A stretch of DNA of 64,000 bases from Streptacidiphilus pinicola. GTDB lineage: Bacteria; Actinomycetota; Actinomycetes; Streptomycetales; Streptomycetaceae. The notes beneath the pieces are model-generated. The model made no database searches and was not told the origin of the DNA. It saw only the letters and a program-made list of their open reading frames with translations. Shown one piece after another: positions 7,343-15,719 of the stretch. Within the stretch, counting starts at the first letter, position 1; the number at the start of each line of letters is the position of its first letter. Location: the NCBI RefSeq assembly GCF_003258295.1, contig NZ_QKYN01000037.1, positions 143,700 to 207,699 of the forward strand, read 5' to 3'. The position numbers were made by a program, and so were the translations under genes.

Positions 7343-8364
7343 ACCCCTGGTTCACCTACGAGAACGAGTCGCTGTGCTGGGCCCTGGAGTTCCCGGACGG
7401 GCACCCGGTGGACGCGCTGCGCGCGTGGCAGCGCCGGGTGCTGGAGTCCGGCGAGCGGCACCGGGTCTACCGGGTGCGCGCCGTCCGGGCGCTCGACTAC
7501 CGCGCCGAGCGGGACGGCTTCCTCGCCGACTTCCTCGACGACCACCCCGACCGGCTGAAGCGGGCCCTGCCCTACCAGGAGCTGATCCCCGGCGTGGTCT
7601 TCAACGAGGGCCTGTGGCTGGACGTCTCCGCCGTCCTCGCGGTCGACCTGGCCGAGGGCCGGGTGGGCGAGGTCGAGGCGGAGACGATGTCGCCGCTCAC
7701 CGCGCTGCCCTCGGTGTTCACCCACCGCTACGACACCACCGTCGTCCCGCTGGAGCTGCGCGGGCGTCAGCTCCTGGACGACGAGGGGCGGTCCGGCCCG
7801 TACCGGTGCGAGGTCGTGCCCGGCGGCAACATCTGGTTCCCGTGGAACCCGGCGCCCTACGACCTGCTGGGCGCCGACGGGGACTTCCTGGACAACCGCC
7901 GCCTGGCCTCGCGGAACTCGGCCCGGCTCAACGCGTTCCTGCGGGAGGTCACCGCCGCGACGGCCGAGGCGGGCGGAGCCTGGCTCGGGGCGGTCGACGT
8001 CTCTCCTTCGGTGGCGTTCCAGGTCGACGACGACGGCGTGCTGCTGGACGCCGAGCACCGGCTCGACGTCGTCTGGGACGCGCCACCGGCGGCCGACCCG
8101 GCCGACGCCGTGGGCGCGGGCCTCGCCTGGTTCGCCGCGCATCCGCCGCCGGCGGGGCGTCAGGCGGTGATCCGGGTGGCGCTCACAGCGGACAGCCGCT
8201 GGCACGCCGCCACCACGGAGGCGCTGACGGCGGCCGTGGCCACCGCCGCGGGGCTGGCCGGCTACGCGTGGTCGGCGCCGGACGCCGTGGCGAAGGTGCA
8301 GATCACCAATGACCGTGGCGAGCACCTGCTGGGCAGGCGCCGCCTCGCCGCGGCCCGCGGCTGA
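7336..8364 (+). CDS. Hypothetical protein coupled to the upstream effector-like gene
   Basis: This is a 342-aa soluble protein with no signal peptide or membrane helix. It starts at GTG 7336, behind GGGAG and inside the last codons of the upstream gene. It is rich in acidic and aromatic residues (PWFTYENESLCWALEFPDG, IWFPWNPAPYDLLGADGDF) and ends in a basic LLGRRRLAAARG. I recognise no family. The seven-base overlap makes stoichiometric co-translation with the preceding membrane-anchored protein likely. If that protein is a toxin this could be its immunity or chaperone partner, although 342 aa is large for an immunity protein. Confidence 0.75.
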   Translation: MLNPWFTYENESLCWALEFPDGHPVDALRAWQRRVLESGERHRVYRVRAVRALDYRAERDGFLADFLDDHPDRLKRALPYQELIPGVVFNEGLWLDVSAVLAVDLAEGRVGEVEAETMSPLTALPSVFTHRYDTTVVPLELRGRQLLDDEGRSGPYRCEVVPGGNIWFPWNPAPYDLLGADGDFLDNRRLASRNSARLNAFLREVTAATAEAGGAWLGAVDVSPSVAFQVDDDGVLLDAEHRLDVVWDAPPAADPADAVGAGLAWFAAHPPPAGRQAVIRVALTADSRWHAATTEALTAAVATAAGLAGYAWSAPDAVAKVQITNDRGEHLLGRRRLAAARG

Positions 8365-8369
8365 TCCGC

Positions 8370-8564
8370 TCAGCCGAGGATATCGACACGCCGCGCGGCT
8401 GACGCCGGCTGCGCGGGTTCACCCGCCGGGGTCCGGGCCTCGGCTGCCGGGTGCGCCTGCCGCGCGGGCTGCCTGCGCGGCAGGCGCACCCGGCTCTCGA
8501 AGGCCAACCCGACCAGCAGCAGGAAGAGCGGGGTGAGCAGGACGGTGAGGACGACGGTCATCAT
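8370..8564 (-). CDS. Small single-span membrane protein
   Basis: This 64-aa ORF starts MMTVVLTVLLTPLFLLLVGL, one hydrophobic helix at the very N-terminus. A basic, Pro/Ala-rich cytosolic tail (RLPRRQPARQAHP...) follows. GGAG lies nine bases upstream of the ATG. It converges on the hypothetical gene ending at 8364 with only five bases between them. I recognise no family. The DNA for the tail contains an 18-bp inverted repeat, so the end of the ORF may be constrained as RNA structure rather than as protein. Confidence 0.5.
   Translation of the reverse strand: MMTVVLTVLLTPLFLLLVGLAFESRVRLPRRQPARQAHPAAEARTPAGEPAQPASAARRVDILG
8448..8492. repeat. 18-bp perfect inverted repeat (hairpin)
   Basis: The arms 8448-8465 and 8475-8492 (CGGGTGCGCCTGCCGCGC and its complement) are perfectly complementary around a 9-base loop. 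The hairpin lies inside the C-terminal half of the small membrane ORF and just past the end of the convergent gene. It could act as a bidirectional terminator for the rightward unit. No U-tract follows, which is usual for this GC-rich group. Confidence 0.75.
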
Positions 8565-8704
8565 GGGACAACTCCAGGACGGCTCCTGAAAGGTTTCCCC
8601 CCGCCCCTTCAGCCTTCCGCACCAGGCGGGCTGACGCACTGTTTCACCACCGACTTCCACCCCGATGGCCCAGTTCTCCCCAGGGCCTTCACATCGAGGG
8701 CCTC

Positions 8705-9724
8705 TCACATCGTCAGCACCATGCGGAAGCGGGCCGCCCCGGCGAGCATCTTCTGGAACGCCTCGCCGGCCTGGGCGAGCGGCACGGTCTCGCTGATGGG
8801 ACGGATGCCGTGCAGGGCGCTGAAGGCCATGGTGTCCTCGACGTCCTGGGCGGTGCCGGAGGGGTGGCCGCTGACGACCTTGGCGGACCCGATGAGCTGG
8901 CCCGGAGTGATCTGCAGGGGTTCCGCGTCGACGCCGACCAGCACCAGTTCGCCGCGGGGCACGAGTCCGTCGACCGTCGCGCTGATCGCCGCGGAGTTGG
9001 CGGCGGTGGCGAGCACGACCCGGGCTCCGCCGAGCGCCTGCAGGGCCTGGGCGACGCCGGTCGACGCCGTGCTGTCGACATAGTGGTGGGCGCCCAGCTG
9101 CTTGGCGAAGTCGGCCTTCTCGGCGCCGCGGGCGATCGCGACGGTCTCGAACCCCATCGCGACGGCGTAGCGGACGGCGAGGTGGCCGAGTCCGCCCAGC
9201 CCGAGGACGGCGACCCGGTCGCCGGGCCGGGCGGCGCTGCGGCGCAGCCCGTTGAACGTGGTCACGCCCGCGCAGCCGAGCGGCGCCGCGTCGGCGGCGG
9301 CGAGCCCGTCGGGGATCCGCGCGAGGGCGTCGACGGGCGCGGTCACGGACTCGGCGTAGCCGCCGTCGTAGGCCCAGCCGGGGACCTTCAGGTTCCGGCA
9401 GACGATGAAGTCGCCCTGGCGGCACTGGGGGCAGACCCCGCAGCTGCCGCCGAACCAGCCCACCGCCACCCGGTCGCCCACCTGCCACACGTCGGGGACC
9501 CCGTCCCCGAGCTCGGCGATGCGGCCGGCGATCTCGTGGCCGGGCACCAGCGGGAAGCGCAGGCCCGGCAGCACGCCGCCGACGAAGTACGCGTCGCTGT
9601 GGCAGATGCCGCAGGCCTCCACGGCGATCCGCACCTGGCCCCGGCCGGGCGGGACGAGCTCCCGTTCGACCGCCGCGAACGGCTGGCCCGCCGCCGCCAC
9701 CTGCTGGACTCGATAGCTGCCCAT
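8705..9724 (-). CDS. Zinc-dependent alcohol dehydrogenase (MDR family)
   Basis: This 339-aa protein carries the zinc signature CGICHSD near residue 40, GHEIAGRI with the structural-zinc loop CGVCPQCRQGDFIVCRN, and the NAD(P) motif VLGLGGLGHLAVRYA near 175. These place it with bacterial AdhP-like medium-chain alcohol dehydrogenases that interconvert alcohols and aldehydes. ATG 9724 is preferred over GTG 9739 because the latter codon is part of the GTGGGAGG Shine-Dalgarno region of the former. The gene stands alone. The 139 bp beyond its stop hold no gene. Confidence 0.92.
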   Translation of the reverse strand: MGSYRVQQVAAAGQPFAAVERELVPPGRGQVRIAVEACGICHSDAYFVGGVLPGLRFPLVPGHEIAGRIAELGDGVPDVWQVGDRVAVGWFGGSCGVCPQCRQGDFIVCRNLKVPGWAYDGGYAESVTAPVDALARIPDGLAAADAAPLGCAGVTTFNGLRRSAARPGDRVAVLGLGGLGHLAVRYAVAMGFETVAIARGAEKADFAKQLGAHHYVDSTASTGVAQALQALGGARVVLATAANSAAISATVDGLVPRGELVLVGVDAEPLQITPGQLIGSAKVVSGHPSGTAQDVEDTMAFSALHGIRPISETVPLAQAGEAFQKMLAGAARFRMVLTM

Positions 9725-9750
9725 CCGGATGCCTCCCACGCTGTCGGCCC

Positions 9751-9770
9751 CCGGGCCAGTAGACGCCCGG
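9751..9770. terminator. Weak hairpin between pullulanase and alcohol dehydrogenase
   Basis: CCGGGC (9751-9756) and GCCCGG (9765-9770) form a six-base stem with an eight-base loop. It lies in the 79-bp gap downstream of the pullulanase stop and upstream of the dehydrogenase. It is a modest candidate terminator for the leftward pullulanase transcript. Confidence 0.35.
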
Positions 9771-9803
9771 TCCCGGCTCGCCGCATGTCGGAGACCCGGC
9801 GGG

Positions 9804-12377
9804 TCAACCCGTGGTGAAGACGGTCACCGCCTGGGGGGCGCAGGAGGTGCCGGTGGCGGAGGTGGCCCCGCCGCCGTCCAGTACCTTGGTCCAGCTCCCG
9901 GCCGCCGGCAGGGTGACGTTGTAGGTGCTGGTGGTGGGGTTCACCACGACGACGGTGTCGTACGTGGTCGGCGCCGCCGGGTTCGAGCTGATCTCGGCGA
10001 TGACGACCGAGCCGTCGACCCGGGTGGCGATCTGGTTCTTGACCGCGGCCCAGGTCGTGAGCCGCAGCGAGGCGGTGGCCTTGCGCAGGGCGATGGCGTC
10101 CCGGTAGTAGCCGGCGATGTTCGCGTTGGTGACCAGGTCGCCCCAGTGGATCGCGTTGACCGCGTCGGGGGCGTTGTAGGAGTTCATCGCCGTGGTGTAG
10201 TCGCCGTTCACCACCTTGGACCGGAGGAACTCGTCGCCCTCGGCGATGACCGGGACGCCCTGCGAGGTGAGGATCGTGCCGACGGCCAGCTTGTCGATCG
10301 CCCCGGCGGTGCCGGTGGCTCCGCCGGTCCCGCCGGAGTAGGTGATCTTGTCGTAGAGGTTCAGGTTGTCGTGGATCGAGACGTAGTTCATGGTCTGTTC
10401 GGGGTTGACCGCGAAGGCCGGGGTCCACAGGTTGGAGACCGTCGCCGTGCTGTCCGCGTCGGTCGGCGAGCCGGTCATGCCGAAGGCGATGGCGGAGGGG
10501 TTGCCGTTGTCGCCCATGTAGCCGAAGACGTTGTCGTTCGTGCCGCCGCGGATCGCGTCACGGTAGACGCCGTTGAAGGCGCCGAAGTGCACCGGCGACA
10601 GCGCGGGCATGGTGCCGTAGCGGACCTTCTGCGGCTCGTTCGGGTCGCTCGCCCCGCCGTTCCACGGTTCGCCGTACATCATCAGGTCGCGGTCGGCGTA
10701 GCTGGTCTGGAGGTAGTTCGCCCAGGCGTAGACGTTGTTGTAGTAGTGCACGCCCGCCAGGTCGAAGCGGAAGCCGTCGACGTTGTAGTCGCGGACCCAG
10801 TGCTCCAGGGAGTCCTGGATCATCTGGCTGACCATCGGGTTGCCGTCGTCGATCGAGTCGCCCGTGCCGGACAGGTCGGTCGCCGTGTAGTACTTGCCGC
10901 TGATGTTGCCGAACACGCTCTTGGTGTAGGTGTGGTTGTAGACCACGTCCATGATCACGCGGATGCCGTTCTTGTGGAACGCGTTGACCATGTCCTTGAA
11001 CTCGCGGATCCGGTCCTCCGGCGCGGTGAACTGGGAGTACTGCTCCTCGGGCACGTTGTAGTTCACCGGGTCGTAGCCCCAGTTGGGCACGGTGCTGCCG
11101 AAGTCGAACGAGGGCATGATCTGGACGGCCGTCACGCCCAGCTGCTTGAGGTGGTCGATGCCGGTGCTGACCCCGTCGTAGGTGGTGCCGTTCTCCACCA
11201 GCCCGAGGAACGTGCCGCGCTTGGCCGCGTCCACGCCGGAGCTCGGGTCGACGGTGTAGTCGTGGACGCTCAGCTCGTAGACCACCGCGTCCGTGCGGTC
11301 GACCAGGGCCGGGCGCGGGTCCCAGCCGCCGTCGGTGGGGGTGACGGCGGCCGTGTCGACGACGACACCCTCCGTGGTGTTCGGCACCACCATCTGCGCG
11401 TACGGGTCCGGCACGGCCACGCCGTTGACGTAGAACTGGTAGTCCTGGTCCAGCAGGTTGCCGCTGACGACCGCCTGGTAGACGTTCGAGTAGCCGCTGA
11501 GCGCGGTCGGACTCAGCGGGTGACTGGTGCCGCCGATGCTGACGGTGACGTTGGAGCTGTCCGGGGACCAGAGCCGGAAGGTGGTGGCGGAGGCGGTGTA
11601 CAGCGCCCCCAGCGTGTTGAGCGGAGCGGTCGGGCCGTTGCTGCTGACGACCGTCTCCAGGTGGGTGGCCTCGTTGTAGGAGAAGGTCGTGGTGGCCCCG
11701 TTGTCGGGCACCGTGAACGGGATGTTGGCGCCGTTCGCTACCCCGCCCGCCCCGTAGTTGGTGTTCCAGGACTGGCCGAGAGTGACCTTGGTGTTCCAAC
11801 TGCCCGCAGGGATGGCGGTGGTTGACCAGGTGGAGACTCCGGTTCCGGACGGGTCCGTCATGGTCGTACCCGCACAGGTGGCGGACCAGGTGGCGCCGCA
11901 ACCGACCGCGGTCTGCCAGTCGCCGGTGGCGGTGACGACCGGCATCGCGGAGTCGTCGGTGACGACGTGGGTGTCCGGGTCGTAGACGAAGGCCACGGTT
12001 TCGCCACCGGCGGGCACGGTGATGTCGATGTTCGCGCCGCCAGGCGCGCCGCCCGCGCCGTAGTTCTCCGTCCACGCGCCGTCGATGGCGACCTTGTAGG
12101 AGTAGCTGCCGGCGGGCAGGTTCAGTGACGCCTTCCAGCGCCCGTCGGACGCGAGGGTCATCTGGTCCTGCGCACAGGCCGGCTGCCAGGTGCCGGAGCA
12201 GCCGAGGGCGGTGTCGAAGGTCCCCGGCAGCCCGACCGAGGTCGGCGCGTCCGCCCGGGCGGGCACCGGCCGGGAGACGGCGCCGCCACCGAGCAGCGCG
12301 ACGACCGCGAGGAGCGCCCCGGCTCGCCCGATCCAGCGTCGTCCCGGTCTCGGAGGTCTGACGAGGTGGTGGTTCAT
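9804..12377 (-). CDS. pulA: Secreted type I pullulanase (GH13_14)
   Basis: This 857-aa enzyme hydrolyses alpha-1,6 branches of pullulan and amylopectin outside the cell. A signal peptide (MNHHLVRPPRPGRRW, a hydrophobic stretch, then ARA near 42) precedes two pullulanase X25-type repeats of about 100 residues, each with a GCxxTW...C disulfide pattern and NYGAGG. A CBM48-like domain (TTFRLWSPDSSNVTVSIGG) follows. The catalytic barrel has the pullulanase signature NWGYDP, region I MDVVYNHT, the nucleophile region GFRFDLAG, the acid/base region MMYGEPWNGG and region IV YVSIHDN, so all three catalytic carboxylates are present. ATG 12377 is chosen over longer starts because AGGAG lies seven bases upstream and the signal peptide begins there. 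Confidence 0.95.
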   Translation of the reverse strand: MNHHLVRPPRPGRRWIGRAGALLAVVALLGGGAVSRPVPARADAPTSVGLPGTFDTALGCSGTWQPACAQDQMTLASDGRWKASLNLPAGSYSYKVAIDGAWTENYGAGGAPGGANIDITVPAGGETVAFVYDPDTHVVTDDSAMPVVTATGDWQTAVGCGATWSATCAGTTMTDPSGTGVSTWSTTAIPAGSWNTKVTLGQSWNTNYGAGGVANGANIPFTVPDNGATTTFSYNEATHLETVVSSNGPTAPLNTLGALYTASATTFRLWSPDSSNVTVSIGGTSHPLSPTALSGYSNVYQAVVSGNLLDQDYQFYVNGVAVPDPYAQMVVPNTTEGVVVDTAAVTPTDGGWDPRPALVDRTDAVVYELSVHDYTVDPSSGVDAAKRGTFLGLVENGTTYDGVSTGIDHLKQLGVTAVQIMPSFDFGSTVPNWGYDPVNYNVPEEQYSQFTAPEDRIREFKDMVNAFHKNGIRVIMDVVYNHTYTKSVFGNISGKYYTATDLSGTGDSIDDGNPMVSQMIQDSLEHWVRDYNVDGFRFDLAGVHYYNNVYAWANYLQTSYADRDLMMYGEPWNGGASDPNEPQKVRYGTMPALSPVHFGAFNGVYRDAIRGGTNDNVFGYMGDNGNPSAIAFGMTGSPTDADSTATVSNLWTPAFAVNPEQTMNYVSIHDNLNLYDKITYSGGTGGATGTAGAIDKLAVGTILTSQGVPVIAEGDEFLRSKVVNGDYTTAMNSYNAPDAVNAIHWGDLVTNANIAGYYRDAIALRKATASLRLTTWAAVKNQIATRVDGSVVIAEISSNPAAPTTYDTVVVVNPTTSTYNVTLPAAGSWTKVLDGGGATSATGTSCAPQAVTVFTTG

Positions 12378-12471
12378 GCGTGCACTCCTGAGGGGCCGTC
12401 GGGGACGCGTCGGCGAGTCCCCTCGTCGCGCGCTCACGACAGTCGCACCGGCGGAGCCCCAGGACAAGAAG

Positions 12472-12492
12472 TCTGCAAAGATTTTCTGCAAG
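12472..12492 (-). promoter_or_regulatory. Direct repeats resembling the Streptomyces MalR motif
   Basis: Read on the pullulanase strand, the region has CTTGCAG (12492 to 12486) and, 13 bp further, CTTTGCAG (12480 to 12473). Both lie about 95-115 bp upstream of the start codon. The known operator of the Streptomyces maltodextrin repressor MalR is a repeated (T)CTTGCAG. Control of the pullulanase by malto-oligosaccharides is therefore likely, though not shown here. Confidence 0.55.
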
Positions 12493-12521
12493 TTTCTGGA
12501 CTGAGGAGCGGCAAGCCGCAT

Positions 12522-13037
12522 TCAGCACTCGAAGACCGACCAGCAGATCTCGTTGCGCAGGCGCTGGTCGTCCAGGACAAGCTCACGAATCGCGTCCGGG
12601 AGTTGTTCGCGCTGCCAGCGACACTCGATCCGTCCGGCGGTCTCCGCCTCGCTCGCGGGCACCGCCGCACGGACAGCCTTGATCGCGTAGGCCGCAGCAC
12701 CCAGCTCGTGTGCGGCGACATGCGCCACCACCGCGGCTTGGCCGGCAGCGAACGCTGCGTGACGAGCCGCGCCGCTCAACACTCGGGCCGCAGCCATGGC
12801 ATGGCCACCCGCCGCGCGCGATTCAGACATCCTGATCTCGCCGCGAGCCCACGCGCGAATCTGCTCGATCGCCTCACGAGGCCGGAGGTCTGCGGGCTGC
12901 GCCGCCTCGAAGTGGTGCAGCACGTGCTCCGCACACGCAGCCGCCCACACAGCCAGGAGCCGATGATCGGCGTCTGTGAGGCTTCCGCCACGGCGGATGG
13001 TGATGAACCGAGGGTCGCGCTCCTTGGGCAAGATCAC
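12522..13037 (-). CDS. Imm-5-like putative immunity protein
   Basis: This is a 171-aa helical, alanine-rich protein. Its pattern LTDADHRLLAVWAAACAEHV, then PREAIEQIRAWARGEI and AHVAAHELGAAAYA, is that of the actinobacterial putative immunity family (Imm-5-like), in which short helices repeat around conserved His and Arg residues. It starts at GTG with GGAGGGG seven bases upstream. No polymorphic toxin lies beside it, so the family name is all that supports an immunity role. It is transcribed alone, 145 bp upstream of the pullulanase start and in the same direction. Confidence 0.65.
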   Translation of the reverse strand: MILPKERDPRFITIRRGGSLTDADHRLLAVWAAACAEHVLHHFEAAQPADLRPREAIEQIRAWARGEIRMSESRAAGGHAMAAARVLSGAARHAAFAAGQAAVVAHVAAHELGAAAYAIKAVRAAVPASEAETAGRIECRWQREQLPDAIRELVLDDQRLRNEICWSVFEC

Positions 13038-13158
13038 AGTTCAACCCCTCCGGCTCGTTCGCCGGAGCAGGACTGGCGCTCGGCGTAGCGCGACTGCTGA
13101 TCAGCCGGGAGAACCCGACCCTACGAGGATATCGACGACGAAGTTGGCGCGCGGGCGT

Positions 13159-13353
13159 CTACCTCTGGCCGCGCCCCACATTGATCCACTCGAAGGTCAC
13201 ACGACCGATCAGAAGCCCAATCGGCGCCTCAGCCCACGGCGCCGGAATACCGACCAACCACAACACCACCGTGAACACCACAGCGACGCCAACGGTCACA
13301 ACCCACTTCAACCCACGCTTCGATCTCGGCACGACGAGCAGCGTACGGGTCAC
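13159..13353 (-). CDS. Small two-span membrane protein
   Basis: The 64-aa product starts at GTG and reads MTRTLLVVPRSKRGLKW before a long hydrophobic helix (VVTVGVAVVFTVVLWLVG). A second, weaker hydrophobic stretch (APIGLLIGRVTF) follows. I recognise no family. It lies upstream of the Imm-5-like gene on the same strand with a 121-bp gap. The basic N-terminus and two hydrophobic segments argue that it is real, but the start and coding status are not certain. Confidence 0.5.
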   Translation of the reverse strand: MTRTLLVVPRSKRGLKWVVTVGVAVVFTVVLWLVGIPAPWAEAPIGLLIGRVTFEWINVGRGQR

Positions 13354-13475
13354 CGATCAGCCCGCCCCCCTCCGTCCGCCATCGAGCAGGAACGGAGAAG
13401 CTGCCAGGTCCGGCCCGCCCTAGCGTGAGAACGCGGCCGGAACTCCCGGCTGCAGGGAACTCAGGAGCGTGTGCC

Positions 13476-13826
13476 ATGGCTGACAACTTCAAGGCGATCA
13501 TCTACCCCACCAAGGACCTGGAGCAGGCAAAGGCCCTGTTCACGACCCTGCTGGGTGAGCCGCCGGCCCAGGACACGCCGTACTACGTCGGCTGGACCGT
13601 CGACGGCCAGAACATCGGGCTGAACCCGCACGGCTTCGAGCAGGGCATGACGGGGCCGGTCCCCTACGTGGACGTCGACGACATCCGGGCGCGGTTCGAC
13701 GCGCTGGTCGCGGCTGGCGCCGGCGTGCTGCAGGAGCCGACCGACGTAGGCGGCGGCGCGCAGATCGCCACGGTCAAGGACGCCGACGGCAACGTGATCG
13801 GTCTGCGCGGCGCGCCGAGCGCCTGA
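13476..13826 (+). CDS. VOC-family (glyoxalase-fold) protein
   Basis: This 116-aa single-module VOC protein starts at ATG behind CAGGAG. It begins ADNFKAIIYPTKDLEQAKAL, the first beta-alpha-beta-beta-beta unit, and ends GGAQIATVKDADGNVIGLRG, the second. Proteins of this size usually dimerise to form the active site and act as lyases, dioxygenases or drug-binding resistance proteins. The metal ligands are only partly evident, so no reaction is assigned. It converges on the monooxygenase ending at 13844 with a 17-bp gap. Confidence 0.85.
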   Translation: MADNFKAIIYPTKDLEQAKALFTTLLGEPPAQDTPYYVGWTVDGQNIGLNPHGFEQGMTGPVPYVDVDDIRARFDALVAAGAGVLQEPTDVGGGAQIATVKDADGNVIGLRGAPSA

Positions 13827-13843
13827 GCAGGCGCGCCCGAAGG

Positions 13844-14926
13844 TCAAGGGATGGTGCGGGACGGGGTCTGCCGCAGCAGCGGGAGGAGTTGGTCACCGAT
13901 CCGGGCGATCTCCTCCTTGTAGGGCGTGTCGGACAGCACGAAGTGCGTCACGCCGAGGGCGCGGTAGCGGTGCAGCGCGGCCGCGACGTCGCTCGCCGAG
14001 CCGACCAGCCACGTCGTCCCCGCACCCGCGCCCCCGTACCGGCCGGGCGCGGTGTAGAGGCAGCTGTCCAGGACCTCGCCGCGCTCCGTCAGGTCGAGCA
14101 GGCGGCGCTGGCCGACGGCCGTCCGGCGCTGGAGCGCCTCGGGATCCTGCCCGCCCTCCCGTGCCATCCGGGCGACCTTCCGCTCGGCGTCGTGCCAGGC
14201 CTGCTCGGTGGTGTCGCGGACCACGGTGGTGACGCGGAGCCCGAACTCCAGTGGCGGGTGTGTCCGGCCGACCGCCTCGCTGAGCGTACGCAGCCGGTCG
14301 ATCCGCCCGGCGACGCCGTCCAGCGGCTCGCCCCAGAACAGCTGGACGTCGGCCTCGCGCGCCGCGACCTGCTCGGCGGCGGCGCTGGCGCCGCCGAAGT
14401 AGAGCCGCGGCTGGCGTCCCTCCTCCGCGCCCCACGGGCGGGGCCGCAGCGTGGAGTCGTCCACGCGGTAGTGCTCGCCGTGGAAGGTGACCTGCTCCTC
14501 GCGCCACAGGCGCCGCACGAGCCGCAGGAACTCCAGGGTGCGGGCGTAGCGCTGGGCCGGGTCGAACGCGCCGTCGCCGTAGGCGGCGGGGGTGTCCAGG
14601 CCGCTGACGATGTTGACCAGCACCCGGCCCCGGCTGAGCTGGTCGAGCGTGGCGGCGGCCGCGGCGAAGTTGGCCGGGTGCCAGTAGCCGGGGCGGACCG
14701 CGATCAGCGGCTTGAAGGTCGTGGTGCGGGCGGCCAGGGCGGCGGCCACGGTGAAGGTGTCCGGCCGGCCCCAACCGGTGCCGAGCAGCGCCCCGGCCCA
14801 GCCGTGCTCCTCGGCCGCGAGGGCGAGCTCGGTGGAGTGGTCGAGCGTGCCCCAGCCGTCCCGGGTGTCGTCGCCGCGGTGGCCGGGCTCGACGGTGTTG
14901 GGGATGTACCAGAGATGCTCCCCCAC
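13844..14926 (-). CDS. ssuD: SsuD-like FMNH2-dependent alkanesulfonate monooxygenase
   Basis: This 360-aa LLM-class protein uses reduced FMN to split sulfonates into sulfite and an aldehyde. SsuD features are the N-terminal LWYIPNTVEPGH, FKPLIAVRPGYWHPANFAAA, the segment RGRVLVNIVSGLDTPAAYGDG and the conserved LYFGGASAAA. It starts at GTG with GGAGGG seven bases upstream, and its start lies one base beyond the stop of the ATPase gene. It is the last gene of the Ssu/Tau operon. Reduced flavin must come from a reductase; the nearest is at 28753-29277. Confidence 0.9.
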   Translation of the reverse strand: MGEHLWYIPNTVEPGHRGDDTRDGWGTLDHSTELALAAEEHGWAGALLGTGWGRPDTFTVAAALAARTTTFKPLIAVRPGYWHPANFAAAAATLDQLSRGRVLVNIVSGLDTPAAYGDGAFDPAQRYARTLEFLRLVRRLWREEQVTFHGEHYRVDDSTLRPRPWGAEEGRQPRLYFGGASAAAEQVAAREADVQLFWGEPLDGVAGRIDRLRTLSEAVGRTHPPLEFGLRVTTVVRDTTEQAWHDAERKVARMAREGGQDPEALQRRTAVGQRRLLDLTERGEVLDSCLYTAPGRYGGAGAGTTWLVGSASDVAAALHRYRALGVTHFVLSDTPYKEEIARIGDQLLPLLRQTPSRTIP

Positions 14927-14927
14927 G

Positions 14928-15719
14928 TCAGTTCCCTCCGGCCGGTTCGCCGTCGGGGCGGACGCCGAGGGCGGCCAGCAGCCGCTCGCGGTACTCGCCC
15001 AGCCGCGGGTCGCGATAGGACCGGGGGTGCGGCAGGTCGACCGTCAGGTCGACGGCGATCCGCCCGTGGTCGAGGACCAGGACCCGGTCGGCGAGCACGG
15101 CGGCCTCGTCGACGTCGTGGGTGACCAGCAGCACCGAGGGGTGGTGGCGCTGCCACAGCTCGCGCAGCAGGGTGTGCATGCGGATCCGGGTCAGCGCGTC
15201 GAGGGCGCCGAACGGCTCGTCGGCGAGCAGGAGTTCGGGCTCGCGGACCAAGGAGCGGGCCAGCGCGGCGCGCTGCTGCTCACCGCCTGACAGCTGCCCC
15301 GGCCAGGCGTTCTCCCGTCCCGCCAGGCCGACCTCGGCGAGCGCCGCCCGGCCGCGCCCGGCCGCGTCGCGCCCCTCGGCGTCCCGCTTGGGCGTGCCGA
15401 GCAGGACGTTGTCGAGCACCCGCCGCCAGGGCAGCAGGCGGGAGTCCTGGAAGACCACCGAGACCCGTTCCGGGGTGCTGAGTTCGCCACTGCCCGCGGT
15501 GTCGTGGTCGAGGCCCGCGACGGCGCGCAGCAGGGTGCTCTTGCCGGAGCCGGAGTGGCCGAGCAGGGCGACGAACTGCCCGGCCGGGATGTCCAGGTCG
15601 ACGCCGTCGAGGACGGTCCGGGCACCGAAGGAGCGGGTGAGCCCCGTGAGCCGGACGGCGGGGCGGGACGGGGTCGGGGTCGGCTGCGGGGCCTTCAACT
15701 GCTCAGTGAGCGGCGCCAT
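14928..15719 (-). CDS. ssuB: Sulfonate ABC transporter ATPase (SsuB-like)
   Basis: This 263-aa ATPase has Walker A GHSGSGKST, a Q-loop VFQDSRLLPW, signature LSGGEQQRAALA, Walker B LLLADEPFGALD and the switch His in LLVTHDVDEA. The LLPW and EPFGALD wording is typical of the nitrate/sulfonate/taurine importer class. ATG 15719 has GAGGAGGG upstream and sits 25 bases inside the end of the permease gene. It powers uptake together with the SsuC-like permease and the SsuA-like lipoprotein upstream. Confidence 0.9.
   Translation of the reverse strand: MAPLTEQLKAPQPTPTPSRPAVRLTGLTRSFGARTVLDGVDLDIPAGQFVALLGHSGSGKSTLLRAVAGLDHDTAGSGELSTPERVSVVFQDSRLLPWRRVLDNVLLGTPKRDAEGRDAAGRGRAALAEVGLAGRENAWPGQLSGGEQQRAALARSLVREPELLLADEPFGALDALTRIRMHTLLRELWQRHHPSVLLVTHDVDEAAVLADRVLVLDHGRIAVDLTVDLPHPRSYRDPRLGEYRERLLAALGVRPDGEPAGGN

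Noticed and set aside
9729..11825. Long plus-strand ORF of about 700 codons opposite the pullulanase gene
   Set aside because: It is Val/Gly/Arg-rich antisense reading of a GC-rich gene. The minus strand carries all GH13 motifs, a signal peptide and a good ribosome-binding site.
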